In this document: in pieces, positions 1 through 8,684 of the stretch
Layout of the letters: every line of letters begins with the position of its first letter
How positions within the stretch are numbered: position 1 is the first letter of the stretch
DNA from: Isosphaera sp.
GTDB lineage: Bacteria > Planctomycetota > Planctomycetia > Gemmatales > Gemmataceae
Direction of reading: 5' to 3'
DNA length: 64,000 nucleotides
NCBI GenBank assembly: GCA_013822345.1
Contig: PNKH01000014.1
Location: forward strand, 31,418-95,417
Translations under genes and position numbers: made by a program
Notes under the pieces: model-generated
Told to the model about the DNA's origin: nothing
Databases searched by the model: none
What the model saw: the letters and a program-made list of their open reading frames with translations, nothing else

Positions 1-855
1 GACCTGCCGGACCCGGCGTGGCAGATGTTCCGGGCGGCCGACGGGAAGCTGTACGTCACCGGGCTGCCGGTCGGGGACGCCCCGCCGTCGCTGACCCTGG
101 TCGACCCGGCCACCCTGGCCCTGGCCCCGAGCGTGCCGCTGCCGAAGAGCGGGGTGTGGAACGCGGCCCCGGCCAAGGACGGGCGGATCGTGCTGACGGT
201 GCCGGGGGCGAACAACTCCCCGTACGGGCTGGAGGTGGTCGAGCCGAGCGGGCAGATCAACCCGGCGGTGAAGGCGACGGTCAACCCGGTGTCGAACAAC
301 GGGTACGTCGGGGTCACCCCGGACGGGAAGTACCTGGTGGTGTCGTCTCACCACCCGGCCGCGAACGGCGGGCAGCCCGGGGTGGACGTGTACGAGACGA
401 CCGACTCGTCGATGGGCGAGCGGAAGGTGGCGTCGTTCAAGAAGGCCGGGGCGGAGTTCGTCGGCGGGACGTTCCTCCTCGCCCCGGACGGGCACTGGGT
501 GGTGTTCCACAAGGGCGAGGTGGTGAACCTCGACGACCTCGGGAGCACCCCGGCGGCCGGCGGCCCGCCGGTGCCGCCGGGCGGCGGGATCGTGCCCCCG
601 GGCGGAGGGATCGTGCCGCCGGGCGGCGGGATCGGGGTGCCGGGGGACCCGGGCGGGGGCGTCGACCCGGCCAAGCCGGGCGGCCGACCCAACCCCGGCG
701 GACGCCCGAACCCGGGCGGCCTGCCGGGCATCGACCCGGTGCCCGGGGGCGGGGGCGGGATCGGGGTTCCGCCGGCTCCGGCCCCGGGGCGGCTGCCGGG
801 CCGCCCGCCGGCGGGCGGCCCCGGCGGCGGGGTCGTCCCGCTGCCGGGCGGGTGA
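1..855 (+). CDS. Beta-propeller-like protein with Pro/Gly-rich tail (5' truncated)
   Basis: The reading frame is open from the first base, so the true start lies upstream; the internal ATG at 25 is only the first Met in the window. The visible part has strand-like repeats (VTPDGKYLVVSS, LLAPDGHWVVFH) of the kind seen in WD40 or YVTN propellers. The last ~90 residues are a low-complexity Pro/Gly tail built partly from a 21-bp tandem repeat. It ends just before a 50-bp palindrome and is convergent with the response regulator. A secreted or surface role is an inference from the tail; no catalytic motif is visible. Confidence 0.7.
   Translation, partial: DLPDPAWQMFRAADGKLYVTGLPVGDAPPSLTLVDPATLALAPSVPLPKSGVWNAAPAKDGRIVLTVPGANNSPYGLEVVEPSGQINPAVKATVNPVSNNGYVGVTPDGKYLVVSSHHPAANGGQPGVDVYETTDSSMGERKVASFKKAGAEFVGGTFLLAPDGHWVVFHKGEVVNLDDLGSTPAAGGPPVPPGGGIVPPGGGIVPPGGGIGVPGDPGGGVDPAKPGGRPNPGGRPNPGGLPGIDPVPGGGGGIGVPPAPAPGRLPGRPPAGGPGGGVVPLPGG
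571..633 (+). repeat. 21-bp tandem repeat, three copies
   Basis: Three consecutive 21-bp units (571-591, 592-612, 613-633) encode VPPGGGI-type heptads. Copies one and three are identical and copy two differs at two bases. This is the start of the Pro/Gly tail of the surrounding gene and probably a site of length variation. Confidence 0.85.
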
Positions 856-867
856 CCCGGTTCGGTT

Positions 868-917
868 CGCCGCTTGCGGCGTTGCGGGCGGGCCCGCCCG
901 CAACGCCGCAAGCGGCG
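868..917. repeat. Palindrome family A, copy 1 (perfect 50 bp)
   Basis: Arms 868-892 and 893-917 are perfect 25-bp complements with no loop. The core CGCCGCTTGCGGCGTTGCG is shared with copies near 27649, 31954 and 62084. It lies between two convergent genes, so it may act as a bidirectional transcription stop, although no T-tract follows. Confidence 0.9.
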
Positions 918-946
918 GACGCCACACCGACCCGCAACCCGCCCCG

Positions 947-1657
947 TCACTTCGCCTCGGGCTTGTCCTCGCGGAACCGATACCCGACGCCGCGGACCGT
1001 CTCGATCAGGTCGCCGGACCCGCCGGCCTGCGCCAGCTTTTGCCGCAGCGTCTTGATGTGCACGTCGATCGTCCGCTCCAGGACGATCGACCCCTCCCCG
1101 ATCGCCGAGTCCATCAGCTGGTGCCGGCTGAACGCCCGCCCCGGCTGCCGCACCAGCGTCTCCAGCAGCCGGAACTCGGTCGGGGTCAGGTCCAGGGCGG
1201 TGCCGTCGAGCGTCACCCGGTGCCGCACCCGGTCGATCTTCACCCCCAGGTACTCGGCCACGTCCCCCGGGTCGGCCCGGCCCTCGACCCGCCGGAGCAG
1301 GGCCTTCACCTTGTGCAGCAGCACCTTGTTCGAGAACGGCTTCGGGACGTAGTCGTCGGCCCCGAGCGAGTACCCGACCACCTGGTCGGTCTCCTCGCTC
1401 TTGGCGGTGATCATGATGATCGGGATCTCGCGGGTGCGGTCGCCGGCCCGCAGCTCCCGGCACACGTCCAGCCCGCTCATCCCCGGGAGCATGATGTCGA
1501 GCAGGACCACGTCCGGGAGGACGGACTGGGCCTTCCGCAGCCCGTCCTGGCCGTCCCGGGCGACGTGCGTCTCGAACCCCTCCCGGTTGAAGTACCAGGA
1601 CAGGGACTGGGTCAGCCCGGCCTCGTCCTCGACGATCAGGATGCGCGGCCGGAGCAT
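947..1657 (-). CDS. phoB: PhoB/OmpR-type response regulator
   Basis: DNA-binding response regulator, 236 aa. An N-terminal receiver domain has the acidic pair E10/D11, the phospho-acceptor D54 in LLDIMLPGMSG and the switch lysine in DDYVPKPF. A C-terminal winged helix follows, with the typical ending TVRGVGYRF. The ATG at 1657 is chosen because GGAGG stands seven bases upstream and the protein then begins right at the receiver fold; the longer frame to 1717 adds only a low-complexity extension. It lies 87 bp downstream of pstB in the same direction, which suggests phosphate-starvation control. No histidine kinase is adjacent, so the name rests on context. Confidence 0.88.
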   Translation of the reverse strand: MLRPRILIVEDEAGLTQSLSWYFNREGFETHVARDGQDGLRKAQSVLPDVVLLDIMLPGMSGLDVCRELRAGDRTREIPIIMITAKSEETDQVVGYSLGADDYVPKPFSNKVLLHKVKALLRRVEGRADPGDVAEYLGVKIDRVRHRVTLDGTALDLTPTEFRLLETLVRQPGRAFSRHQLMDSAIGEGSIVLERTIDVHIKTLRQKLAQAGGSGDLIETVRGVGYRFREDKPEAK

Positions 1658-1744
1658 CGGGGCCTCCCTCGGGGCGGCGCGGGGGGTGGGGTGAACGTCC
1701 GGGAGCGTCGGCGACACGGGGGCCCTCGGGTGGTGGGGTCGGGG

Positions 1745-2518
1745 TCAGCCGAACCGGCCGGTGATGTAGTCTTCGGTCTGCTTGTGGGCCGGGCGTGAGA
1801 ACACCTGCTCGGTCGCCCCGGACTCGACCAGCCGCCCCTCGAAGAAGAACGCCGTCCGGTCGGACACCCGGGCCGCCTGCTGCATGTTGTGGGTGACGAT
1901 CACGATCGTGTAGTCCCGCTTCAGCCGGCCGATCAACTCCTCGACCGCCTGGGTGCTCTTCGGGTCGAGGGCGCTGCACGGCTCGTCCATCAGCAGCACC
2001 TCCGGGCCGGTGGCCAGCGCCCGGGCGATGCACAGCCGCTGCTGCTGCCCGCCGGACAGCTCCAGGGCGCTGGCGTGGAGCCGGTCCCTCACCTCGTCCC
2101 ACAGGGCCGCCTGGCGGAGGCACCGCTCGGCCGTGTCGGCCAGCCGGGCGCGGTCCGACACCCCGGCCGCCCGCGGGCCGTAGGCGACGTTCTCGAAGAC
2201 CGACTTGGGGAACGGGTTGGACTTCTGGAACACCATCCCGACCCGGCGGCGGAGGTCGACGAGGCTGGCCCCCGCGGCGTAGATGTCCCGCCCGTCGAGG
2301 GTGACCTTGCCGGTCATCCGGGTGCCGTCGATCAGGTCGTTCATCCGGTTCAGGAGGCGGAGCAGGGTCGACTTGCCGCACCCGCTCGGGCCGATCAGGG
2401 CGGTGACCGCCCGGGCCGGGACGGCCAGGCTGACGTCGAACAGGGCCTGCTTCGGGCCGTACCAGAAGTCGACGCGGGAGGCGAGGAGCTTGTCGGCCGG
2501 CGCGGGGGTGGTGGTCAC
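1745..2518 (-). CDS. pstB: Phosphate ABC transporter ATP-binding protein PstB
   Basis: ATPase of the high-affinity phosphate importer PstSCAB, about 257 aa. Visible motifs are Walker [10 protein letters not shown], signature LSGGQQQR, Walker B VLLMDEP and the switch His in IVTHNMQQA. The PstB-typical stretch [14 protein letters not shown] follows Walker A. The start is taken as GTG at 2518, which gives the usual family length; upstream sequence in the same frame overlaps the methyltransferase in another frame and is not conserved-looking. The permease and binding-protein genes pstS, pstC and pstA are not in the window. Confidence 0.9.
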   Translation of the reverse strand: MTTTPAPADKLLASRVDFWYGPKQALFDVSLAVPARAVTALIGPSGCGKSTLLRLLNRMNDLIDGTRMTGKVTLDGRDIYAAGASLVDLRRRVGMVFQKSNPFPKSVFENVAYGPRAAGVSDRARLADTAERCLRQAALWDEVRDRLHASALELSGGQQQRLCIARALATGPEVLLMDEPCSALDPKSTQAVEELIGRLKRDYTIVIVTHNMQQAARVSDRTAFFFEGRLVESGATEQVFSRPAHKQTEDYITGRFG

Positions 2519-2613
2519 GGGGCGGGCTCCGGGTCGCGGGGCGGCCGGCCGGGTACCGTGAGTTGTAGTCGCGGAGTGTGTAGATTTCGGGAAGGGCGCC
2601 GGCCGGGCCGCAC

Positions 2614-3432
2614 TCACGCCCCGTCGGACGGGTCCGACCGCCCCCCGGCGGGCGGTGCCCCGGCCGGGGGGGAGGCCCGCCCCGCCCGCCCGGCGACCCA
2701 CAGCAGTTGCCGCGCCAGCCCGTGCAGCATCCGCACCTCGGCCGGCGTCGGCCCGGCCCGCCCGACCAGCTGTCGGACCGCGTGCATCAGCGTGTCCTGC
2801 CGCCCGCCGAACAGAAAGCCCACCGCCCGCAGCCCGTCCCGCAGGTGGTCGAACATCCGCTCCTGGTCGGCGTGCGGGGCGACCGCCGGCCCGGCCGCCG
2901 GCTCCCGTCGTTCGTCGTTCACCCGCGCCGACCACGCCTTCCGCAGCTCGTACAGGCAGACCACCGCCGCCTGGGCCAGGTTCAGCGCCGGGTAGTCGGG
3001 GTCGACCGGGATGTGGACCAGCCCGTGGCACCGGCCGATCTCGTCGTTGGTCAGCCCGTGCGGCTCCGGGCCGAACACCAGCGCGACCGGACCGCCGTCG
3101 GCCGCCGCGACGAGCCGCGGCATCAGCCCGGCCGGGGTGCCGGTCATGCCGCGCCGCACGACCCCCGCCGTGAGCGCCGAGGTCGCGAGGGTGAGGACGC
3201 AGTCGGCGAGGGCGGCGCCGAGGTCGGGTACGACCCGGGCGGCGTCGAGGATCGGTTCGCCGTGCGTGGCGAGGCGGCGGGCCTCGGGGTTGTCCGGGGA
3301 CGTGTACGGGGCGACGAGGACGAGGTCGGCCAGGCCGAAGTTCCGCATCGCCCGGGCGACCGACCCGAGGTTCCCGGCGAAGTGCGGGCGGACCAGGACG
3401 ACGCGGCAGCGGGTGAGGGTGGGGTCCGGCAT
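2614..3432 (-). CDS. TrmH/TrmJ-family RNA 2'-O-methyltransferase
   Basis: SPOUT-class RNA methyltransferase, 272 aa, closest to TrmJ (tRNA Cm32/Um32) by its N-terminal fold and length. Family motifs run in order: [23 protein letters not shown], split here as VVLVRP, N-x-GSVARA and MRNFG; then [15 protein letters not shown] and [15 protein letters not shown], which form the knotted SAM site. The C-terminal 100 residues are helical with a Pro/Ala tail. The ATG at 3432 begins right before the fold; the ribosome-binding site is weak. It shares orientation with pstB but is 95 bp away, so linkage is uncertain. Confidence 0.88.
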   Translation of the reverse strand: MPDPTLTRCRVVLVRPHFAGNLGSVARAMRNFGLADLVLVAPYTSPDNPEARRLATHGEPILDAARVVPDLGAALADCVLTLATSALTAGVVRRGMTGTPAGLMPRLVAAADGGPVALVFGPEPHGLTNDEIGRCHGLVHIPVDPDYPALNLAQAAVVCLYELRKAWSARVNDERREPAAGPAVAPHADQERMFDHLRDGLRAVGFLFGGRQDTLMHAVRQLVGRAGPTPAEVRMLHGLARQLLWVAGRAGRASPPAGAPPAGGRSDPSDGA

Positions 3433-3550
3433 GCCGCCATCATACCGGGTATCGGCCCGGCCGATGGCGGCCCGTGGCACCGCCGCTGCGAACCCGGGGC
3501 CGTCGCTCGTCTGACGGGGTGACGCCCATCCTCCTCTCCCGGAGCCGACC

Positions 3551-4615
3551 GTGCCGACGCCACTCCCCGACCGCCGACAGTTCGCCCTCGCCGCCGCGGC
3601 GGCCGCCCTCGGCTCGCGGGCCGCCGCCGTGCCCGACGACCACGCGGCCAAGGCCCGCAGGTCGGTCCGGCTGGTGCCGCCCGGCAACCTCGACTGCGCG
3701 GACGAGGTGGCCTTCTCGGCCGACGCCGCGGTGGTCGCCGTGTTCCAGTCGGACGACACCGTGACGGTGTTCGAGACGGCCACCGGGAAGCACCTGAACA
3801 CGCTCGCCGGGCCCGGGTTCGAGGACCCCTACCTGTTCGCCGCGGCGGACGGCGGGCGGGCGGTGGTGGCGTGGGGCGGGAGGAAAGGGGCGTGCGTCGC
3901 CTGGGACGTGAAGACGGGCAAGGCCCGCACCCTGTTCGAGAAGGCGTTCGGCGGGGACCGCCCCGAGCGGGACGCCCGCGGGGCCGTGTCCGCCGACGGC
4001 AAGCGGGTCGCCACCCTCCACGACGGCGGCGGGTGCCCGACGCTCGTCCGGGTGTGGGACGCGGGCACCGGCAAGCAACTCTGGGAGCTGAACTACGCCG
4101 GCGGGCAGTCGGACGTGTACGGCCTCGCCTTTTCGCCCGACGGGAAGCGACTCGCGGCCGGCACCCAGGACCGGGCGGTGACCGTGTACGACGCCGACAC
4201 CGGGAAGCCGGCCGCGGAGCTGCGCGGCGACGGCCGCGGGGCGGTGCGGGCGGTCGGCTGGTCGGCGGACGGGAAGCGGCTGCTCGCCCTGCACGACGGG
4301 CCGACGGCGCGGGCCGCGGTGTGGGACGTGGCGACCGGGAAGCCGGCCGGGGAGGTCACCGGCCTCCCGAAGAGCCTCCCGCTCGGGCCGGTCCTGTCCC
4401 CGGACGGGACCCGGGTCGCCGCCGTCACCACCGACCGCGGGCTGGCGGTGTGGGACGTGCCGTCCGAGGAGCCGCTGACCGTCCCGGTCGTGGTGGCCGG
4501 CCGGCGGGGCCTCGCCTGGTCGGCGGACGGGAAGGCCCTGCTGTTCCTCCGCGAGTACTCCGAGGTGCACGAACTCCTCACGTTCCACGTCGAGGACGTC
4601 CGGCGGAAGAAGTGA
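3551..4615 (+). CDS. Exported WD40-repeat protein
   Basis: 354 aa. The N-terminus DRRQFALAAAAAALGSRAAA has a twin arginine and an Ala-rich hydrophobic stretch, consistent with Tat or Sec export. The rest is built from WD40 blades with recurring SPDGKRLAAG, VRVWDAGTGK and AVWDVATGK motifs, at least six. Such propellers act as binding scaffolds and no enzyme motif is visible. It is convergent with the acyltransferase/ligase gene, with a perfect 37-bp-arm palindrome between them. Confidence 0.85.
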   Translation: MPTPLPDRRQFALAAAAAALGSRAAAVPDDHAAKARRSVRLVPPGNLDCADEVAFSADAAVVAVFQSDDTVTVFETATGKHLNTLAGPGFEDPYLFAAADGGRAVVAWGGRKGACVAWDVKTGKARTLFEKAFGGDRPERDARGAVSADGKRVATLHDGGGCPTLVRVWDAGTGKQLWELNYAGGQSDVYGLAFSPDGKRLAAGTQDRAVTVYDADTGKPAAELRGDGRGAVRAVGWSADGKRLLALHDGPTARAAVWDVATGKPAGEVTGLPKSLPLGPVLSPDGTRVAAVTTDRGLAVWDVPSEEPLTVPVVVAGRRGLAWSADGKALLFLREYSEVHELLTFHVEDVRRKK

Positions 4616-4623
4616 GCCGCGGC

Positions 4624-4707
4624 GTTTAGCCGCGACGCGGAGTCTTCGGAGCGGAGCGCGAGCGACACGCCGCGCTCCGCTCCGAAGACTCCGCGTCGCG
4701 GCTAAAC
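4624..4707. repeat. Palindrome family E, copy 1 (37-bp perfect arms)
   Basis: Arms 4624-4660 and 4671-4707 are perfect complements around a 10-base loop. A related element lies at 60017-60103. The right arm contains the TAG stop codon (complement of 4702-4704) of the acyltransferase/ligase gene, so the palindrome overlaps that coding region by a few bases. Confidence 0.92.
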
Positions 4708-7005
4708 GGTGGCCCCCGCCACCTCCCGGGCCACGTCCCCGAGCTTCTTCAGGTCGAGCTTCCCGCTCCCGAGGACCGGCATCGCGTCGACCGGGTGGCA
4801 GTCCCGCCGGTCCGGCACCCAGAGGTTCGGCAGCCCGCGCCCGGGCAGCGCCTTCAGCGCCTCCCCGAGCCGGTCGGCGACGCCCGGCAGGTGCAGCACC
4901 ACCACCCGCTCGCCGCGCTTCTCGTCCGGCACCGCGGCCACCGCCAGCACCCGGTCCCCGCCGGTCCCGAGCACGTCGTGCAGCTCCTCGTCCAGCCGCT
5001 CCAGCGGCACCATCTCGCCGGCGATCTTCGCGAACCGCGACACCCGCCCGGTGATCCGCACGAACCCGTCCGGCTCCACCCGCCCGACATCCCCGGTGAA
5101 GTACCACCCGTCGCGGACCGCGTCGGCCGTCTTCTCCGGGGCGTGCAGGTATCCGGCCATCACGTTCGGCCCCTTCACGCACAGCACGCCCTCCGCGCCG
5201 ACCGGCAGCGGCTCGCGCGGCTCGCCGGCGGCGAACGCCCTCACGCACACCCCGAAGATCGGCTGGCCGACGGTCCCGCGGTGGTTCCGGTCCTGCGCCG
5301 CCCCGTCGGCCGAGACGTCGGGCAGGTTGGTCGACACGACCGGGGACAGCTCGGTGCAGCCGTACCCTTCGAGCGGGAGGACGCCGAACCGGTCGCGGAA
5401 CTCGTCCTGGAGCTTGACCGGCAGCTTCTCCGCCCCGCACACCAGGATGCGGACGGTGCGGAAGTCGTCCGGCCCGCACCGGCGGATGTAGAACCTCAGG
5501 AAGGTGGCGGTCGCGACCAGCAGGGTGACCCGGTGGGCGCGGGCCAGGTCTCCGACCTCCTTCGCCGCCCGCGGGTCCGGGTACAGCACCGCCGCGCACT
5601 CGGCGACGTACGGCGCCCACAGGCAGACGGTGTACCCGAAGCTGTGGAAGAACGGCAGGATGCCGAACAGCCGGTCGTCCCGCTCGATCCCGATCGTCTG
5701 CACCGAGGAGAGGGCGTTGTGGGCGACGTTCCGGTGGGTCAGCACCACCCCCTTCGGCTCCCCGGTGCTGCCGCTCGAGAAGACGATGGTGAGCGGGTCG
5801 TCGAGCCGGTGCCGGTGCAAGGCGAGCCACCACTCGATCACCCGACCGGGGAGCAGCAGCACCGCGAGGAAGGTGCGGAGCCGCTGCCACTTCCCGACCG
5901 CTTCGAGCACGTCCTCAAGGTGGATCGCGGTGACCTCCTCGGGCAGGTCGAGCGGGGCGCGGATCAGGAACCGCCGCGACGTGAGGACGACGCGGACCCC
6001 CGCCTGCCGCAGCGCCGACCGCACCGGGCCGGCCCCGGCGGTGTAGTTCAGGTTCACCGACGTCTTGCCGAGGAACGCGACGGCGAGGTTCGCGAGCGCC
6101 CCGCCGAGGCTCGTCGGCAGCCACACCCCGACGTTCCGGGCGTCGCCGACCCGGGTGCGGAGGTAGTTCGTGACGCACAGGGCGGCGACCAGCGTCTTGC
6201 CCCACGACAGGGTGCGTGTCGGGCCGGAGTTGTCGATCACGCACGGGCGGAAGACGTTCCGCAGCTTCGCCGCGTTCCGGACGAACGCCCGGTGGACGGG
6301 TAGGATGTGGTCGCTCATCCGCACCGCCAGGTCGGACGTCGCCTCCTGCACCGCGAGGCGGTAGTCGGCGGCCTTCCGGCCCTTCTTCAGCGGCTCCCCG
6401 AACAGCACCCCGACCCGCGGCCGGAACGCCCGCGGCCACTTCCGCAGGACCGGCCCACCGCCGTGGGAGAAGAACCCGCCCCACAGCCCGCCGACGCACG
6501 CCGGCACCACCGGCACGTCGGTGGTGGTGAGCCGCAGGACGCGCTCGATGCCGCGGCCGAACGGGTACATGTTCCCGGACCGGGTCAGCCGACCTTCGGG
6601 GAAGATCAGCACCAACTTTCCCGCGTCGAGGGCGGCGGCGATCTGCCGCAGGCCGGCGTCGACGGCGTGCGGGCGGGCGGTGCGGTCGTCGATGCGGATG
6701 GTGTTCCGCCGGGCCCACGACAGGAAGAACCGCAGTACCGGGTTGCGGTAGTACCCGCCCCACAGGACGAAGGTGACCGGCCGGGGGGACGCGACCCACA
6801 GCAGGAGCCAGTCGACGTAGCTGACGTGGTTCGAGACGACGAGCACGCCGCCGGTGCGCGGGACGCGGTCGGCGTGGTGGGTGCGGAGGCGGTACAGGCT
6901 GCGGGCGAGGAGCCACAGCGCCGGCCGGAGGAGCGGGGGGTGGACCCACGCCAGGGCGGCGTACAGGGCGACGGCGGCGGGGACGAGGGCGAGGGCTTCG
7001 GGCAT
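4702..7005 (-). CDS. Fused 1-acylglycerol-phosphate acyltransferase / acyl-CoA(ACP) ligase (Aas-like)
   Basis: 767 aa bifunctional lipid enzyme. After an N-terminal hydrophobic segment comes a PlsC domain with the HX4D motif NHVSYVD (H60, D65) and the FPEGRLTR motif. From about residue 280 an AMP-binding ligase follows: the P-loop-like IVFSSGSTGEPKG, the adenylate motif GYGCTELSP, and WYFTGDVGR with RITGR. The same order is found in E. coli Aas, which reacylates lyso-phospholipids, so a membrane phospholipid repair role is likely. The start at 7005 is preferred over the longer frame because it begins at the first hydrophobic helix. Its TAG stop lies inside the neighbouring palindrome. Confidence 0.87.
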   Translation of the reverse strand: MPEALALVPAAVALYAALAWVHPPLLRPALWLLARSLYRLRTHHADRVPRTGGVLVVSNHVSYVDWLLLWVASPRPVTFVLWGGYYRNPVLRFFLSWARRNTIRIDDRTARPHAVDAGLRQIAAALDAGKLVLIFPEGRLTRSGNMYPFGRGIERVLRLTTTDVPVVPACVGGLWGGFFSHGGGPVLRKWPRAFRPRVGVLFGEPLKKGRKAADYRLAVQEATSDLAVRMSDHILPVHRAFVRNAAKLRNVFRPCVIDNSGPTRTLSWGKTLVAALCVTNYLRTRVGDARNVGVWLPTSLGGALANLAVAFLGKTSVNLNYTAGAGPVRSALRQAGVRVVLTSRRFLIRAPLDLPEEVTAIHLEDVLEAVGKWQRLRTFLAVLLLPGRVIEWWLALHRHRLDDPLTIVFSSGSTGEPKGVVLTHRNVAHNALSSVQTIGIERDDRLFGILPFFHSFGYTVCLWAPYVAECAAVLYPDPRAAKEVGDLARAHRVTLLVATATFLRFYIRRCGPDDFRTVRILVCGAEKLPVKLQDEFRDRFGVLPLEGYGCTELSPVVSTNLPDVSADGAAQDRNHRGTVGQPIFGVCVRAFAAGEPREPLPVGAEGVLCVKGPNVMAGYLHAPEKTADAVRDGWYFTGDVGRVEPDGFVRITGRVSRFAKIAGEMVPLERLDEELHDVLGTGGDRVLAVAAVPDEKRGERVVVLHLPGVADRLGEALKALPGRGLPNLWVPDRRDCHPVDAMPVLGSGKLDLKKLGDVAREVAGATV

Positions 7006-7080
7006 GGGGGGGCGTCCGGTGGGGCGTGGCCCACAGGTTACTGGACGCGGACCGGCCCGCCAACCGCATCCGGGGCGCGG

Positions 7081-7108
7081 TTGCCGCCGGCGGGACGGCC
7101 GGTACAAT
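7081..7108 (+). promoter_or_regulatory. Candidate sigma-70 promoter of rpmA
   Basis: TTGCCG (7081-7086), a 16-base spacer and TACAAT (7103-7108). Such an AT-rich hexamer stands out in this GC-rich DNA. The rpmA GTG start is 42 bases downstream. Inferred from sequence only. Confidence 0.55.
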
Positions 7109-7149
7109 ACGGAATCTTCCGCGAACGGTCACACGGTGGGGGTTGCGTC

Positions 7150-7419
7150 GTGGCACACAAGAAGGGTCAGGGGTCGGTCAAGAACGGTCGGGACTCGCTG
7201 CCGAAGCGGCGGGGGATCAAGGCGTACGCCGGGCAGTACGTGACGACCGGGAGCATCCTGGTGACGCAGTGCGGGACCCGGTACGCCCCCGGCCGGTACG
7301 TCCGCCGGGCGAAGAACGACAGCCTGTTCGCGCTGACCGACGGGACGGTGTACTTCGACCAGGCCGGGAAGCGGATGAACCTGACCCCGGCCGAGGCCGG
7401 GGACACCAAGATCGGGTGA
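7150..7419 (+). CDS. rpmA: 50S ribosomal protein L27
   Basis: 89 aa. The N-terminus AHKKGQGSVKNGRDSLPKR is the conserved L27 tail that reaches the peptidyl-transferase centre, followed by GGQ-like GQYVTTGSILVTQCGT and the FALTDGTVYF strand. The start is GTG. The frame is open much further upstream, but homology begins exactly here. L27 normally follows rplU (L21) in an operon; here it stands alone between a divergent lipid gene and a strong hairpin. Its length matches the family. Confidence 0.93.
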   Translation: MAHKKGQGSVKNGRDSLPKRRGIKAYAGQYVTTGSILVTQCGTRYAPGRYVRRAKNDSLFALTDGTVYFDQAGKRMNLTPAEAGDTKIG

Positions 7420-7430
7420 GCCTCCGGGCG

Positions 7431-7491
7431 AGCGTCGGGCCGTAAGGCCGACGTGGCTTGCTCCCCCACGTCGGCCTTACGGCCCGACGCT
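7431..7491. terminator. Perfect 26-bp inverted repeat behind rpmA
   Basis: Arms 7431-7456 and 7466-7491 are exact complements with a nine-base loop. The hairpin starts 12 bases after the rpmA stop and ends just before the 3' end of the convergent DUF1963 gene. No T-tract follows either arm, so a Rho-independent mechanism is not proven. Confidence 0.65.
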
Positions 7492-7497
7492 AGCCGT

Positions 7498-8474
7498 TCA
7501 GCAGCACTGCATGTCGAACCGGACGCGGTCGAACCGACCGGCCCTCAAGTCCTCCTCGCGGATCGTGAAGTACAGCAAGCCGGCGTCACTCCACATCCAA
7601 CCCGGGCCGTCGTCCGAGTCGAGAGTCAGGAGATGACGCACGTCCGTGCGGCGATGAACGTCGTTCTAGAGGTGGTGGGCGTAACCGAGGACGCGGTGCC
7701 CCAACCCGTGTTCCTCCGCCAACTGCCGACAAACTTCAACGCCACCGGCGAAAGCGAGTTCGTCCGCCCAAGGTGTATCTGGCTTCGGAAGGGTCAACGT
7801 TTCTGTGAACGCGAGGCGGCAGGGCGAGAACTGACACCCGGACATGTTCGGTGGAGGATGACGGCGGGCGAGTTCTGCGGGGTCAGGGAAATGAAGCACC
7901 CGCCAACCCCCTTCGTCCGAGCTGTCGTAGACGTTTCCTTCCGCCCAGTAGAAGACGGATAGTACCCCGGAACTGGGCAGTTCGCGGCAGGCCACGCTCG
8001 CGGATAGTACGGCCAAGTCGAACTGCGCGAGAAAGTCGAGAGGAATGCCCCGGTACACCGGCCACTCTTCCGTGGGCAGGTCCGGACAACCGCCGAACTT
8101 ACTCGCGCCGACGGGCAGTTCCGTGTCCGGCGCTTTCGCCGACGCGAACGTCAGTGCAGGCCGGGCGAGGCGGAGGAACGTGTCCGCCCGCCCGGATAGG
8201 GCAAGGTGGACGCGAAGCAATGTCATGAGGGTGAGGCCGACCAAGTCGCACCACGGCTTCGGCACCTCGCCGACGGGTGGCAACTCCGTCCCGGCCCGGA
8301 ACGCGGCGACGGAGTCGCGGAGGAGCCGGCCGCGCGGGTCGTCGCGCTCGTCCAGCCAGTCGCGTAGACGAGCTTCGCGGTGTCGTCGGACAGGTCGGCG
8401 ACGACCGCGGCGAGCAGGTCGGCCTCCCCGGGCAGAACGGCGGCCGGGTGCGGGAACGTCGGCTTCGGCGGCAT
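7498..8474 (-). pseudogene. DUF1963-like protein with TIGR02996-type N-terminus, disrupted
   Basis: Reading from ATG 8474 (RBS GGAGAGGTG), the frame gives a leader and then LVYA; the expected DWLDERDDPRGR continues in another frame, which one missing base near 8362 explains. That second frame runs through PLDFLAQFDLAVLSA and GVLSVFYWAEG, both typical of the DUF1963 (YwqG) fold, to an in-frame TAG at 7666-7668. Past the TAG the same frame encodes a conserved-looking end (LLTLDSDDGPGW, LLYFTIREEDLR, RVRFDMQCC) and stops at 7498. CAG-to-TAG would explain the nonsense codon. Two independent lesions argue for a pseudogene. The domain's function is unknown. Confidence 0.75.
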
Positions 8475-8511
8475 CGGCACCTCTCCGGGTCTGACCAGGG
8501 GGCGCGCGGGT

Positions 8512-8664
8512 CGCCCGCCGGGGGTTGCGCTGCGCTCCACCCCCGGCTACACTCGGTCGCCGCTCCGCGGCTACAAACCCGGGGTGTAGTCCCGGAGGGA
8601 CGGCCGCGTGTAGCCAGGGGTGGAGCGACGGCCCGCAGGACCGGAGCGCAACCCCTGGCGGGCG
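8512..8664. repeat. Palindrome family B, copy 1
   Basis: Outer arms 8512-8531 and 8645-8664 are complementary with one mismatch. Inside, CTCCACCCCCGGCTACAC mirrors GTGTAGCCAGGGGTGGAG. A core with CGCCGCTCCGCGGCTAC and GTAGTCCCGGAGGGACG lies between. The same design recurs at about 13887 and 23251. It sits behind the 3' end of the phosphoglycerate mutase gene. Confidence 0.88.
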
Positions 8665-8684
8665 AACAGGACATTCCGGGAGCG

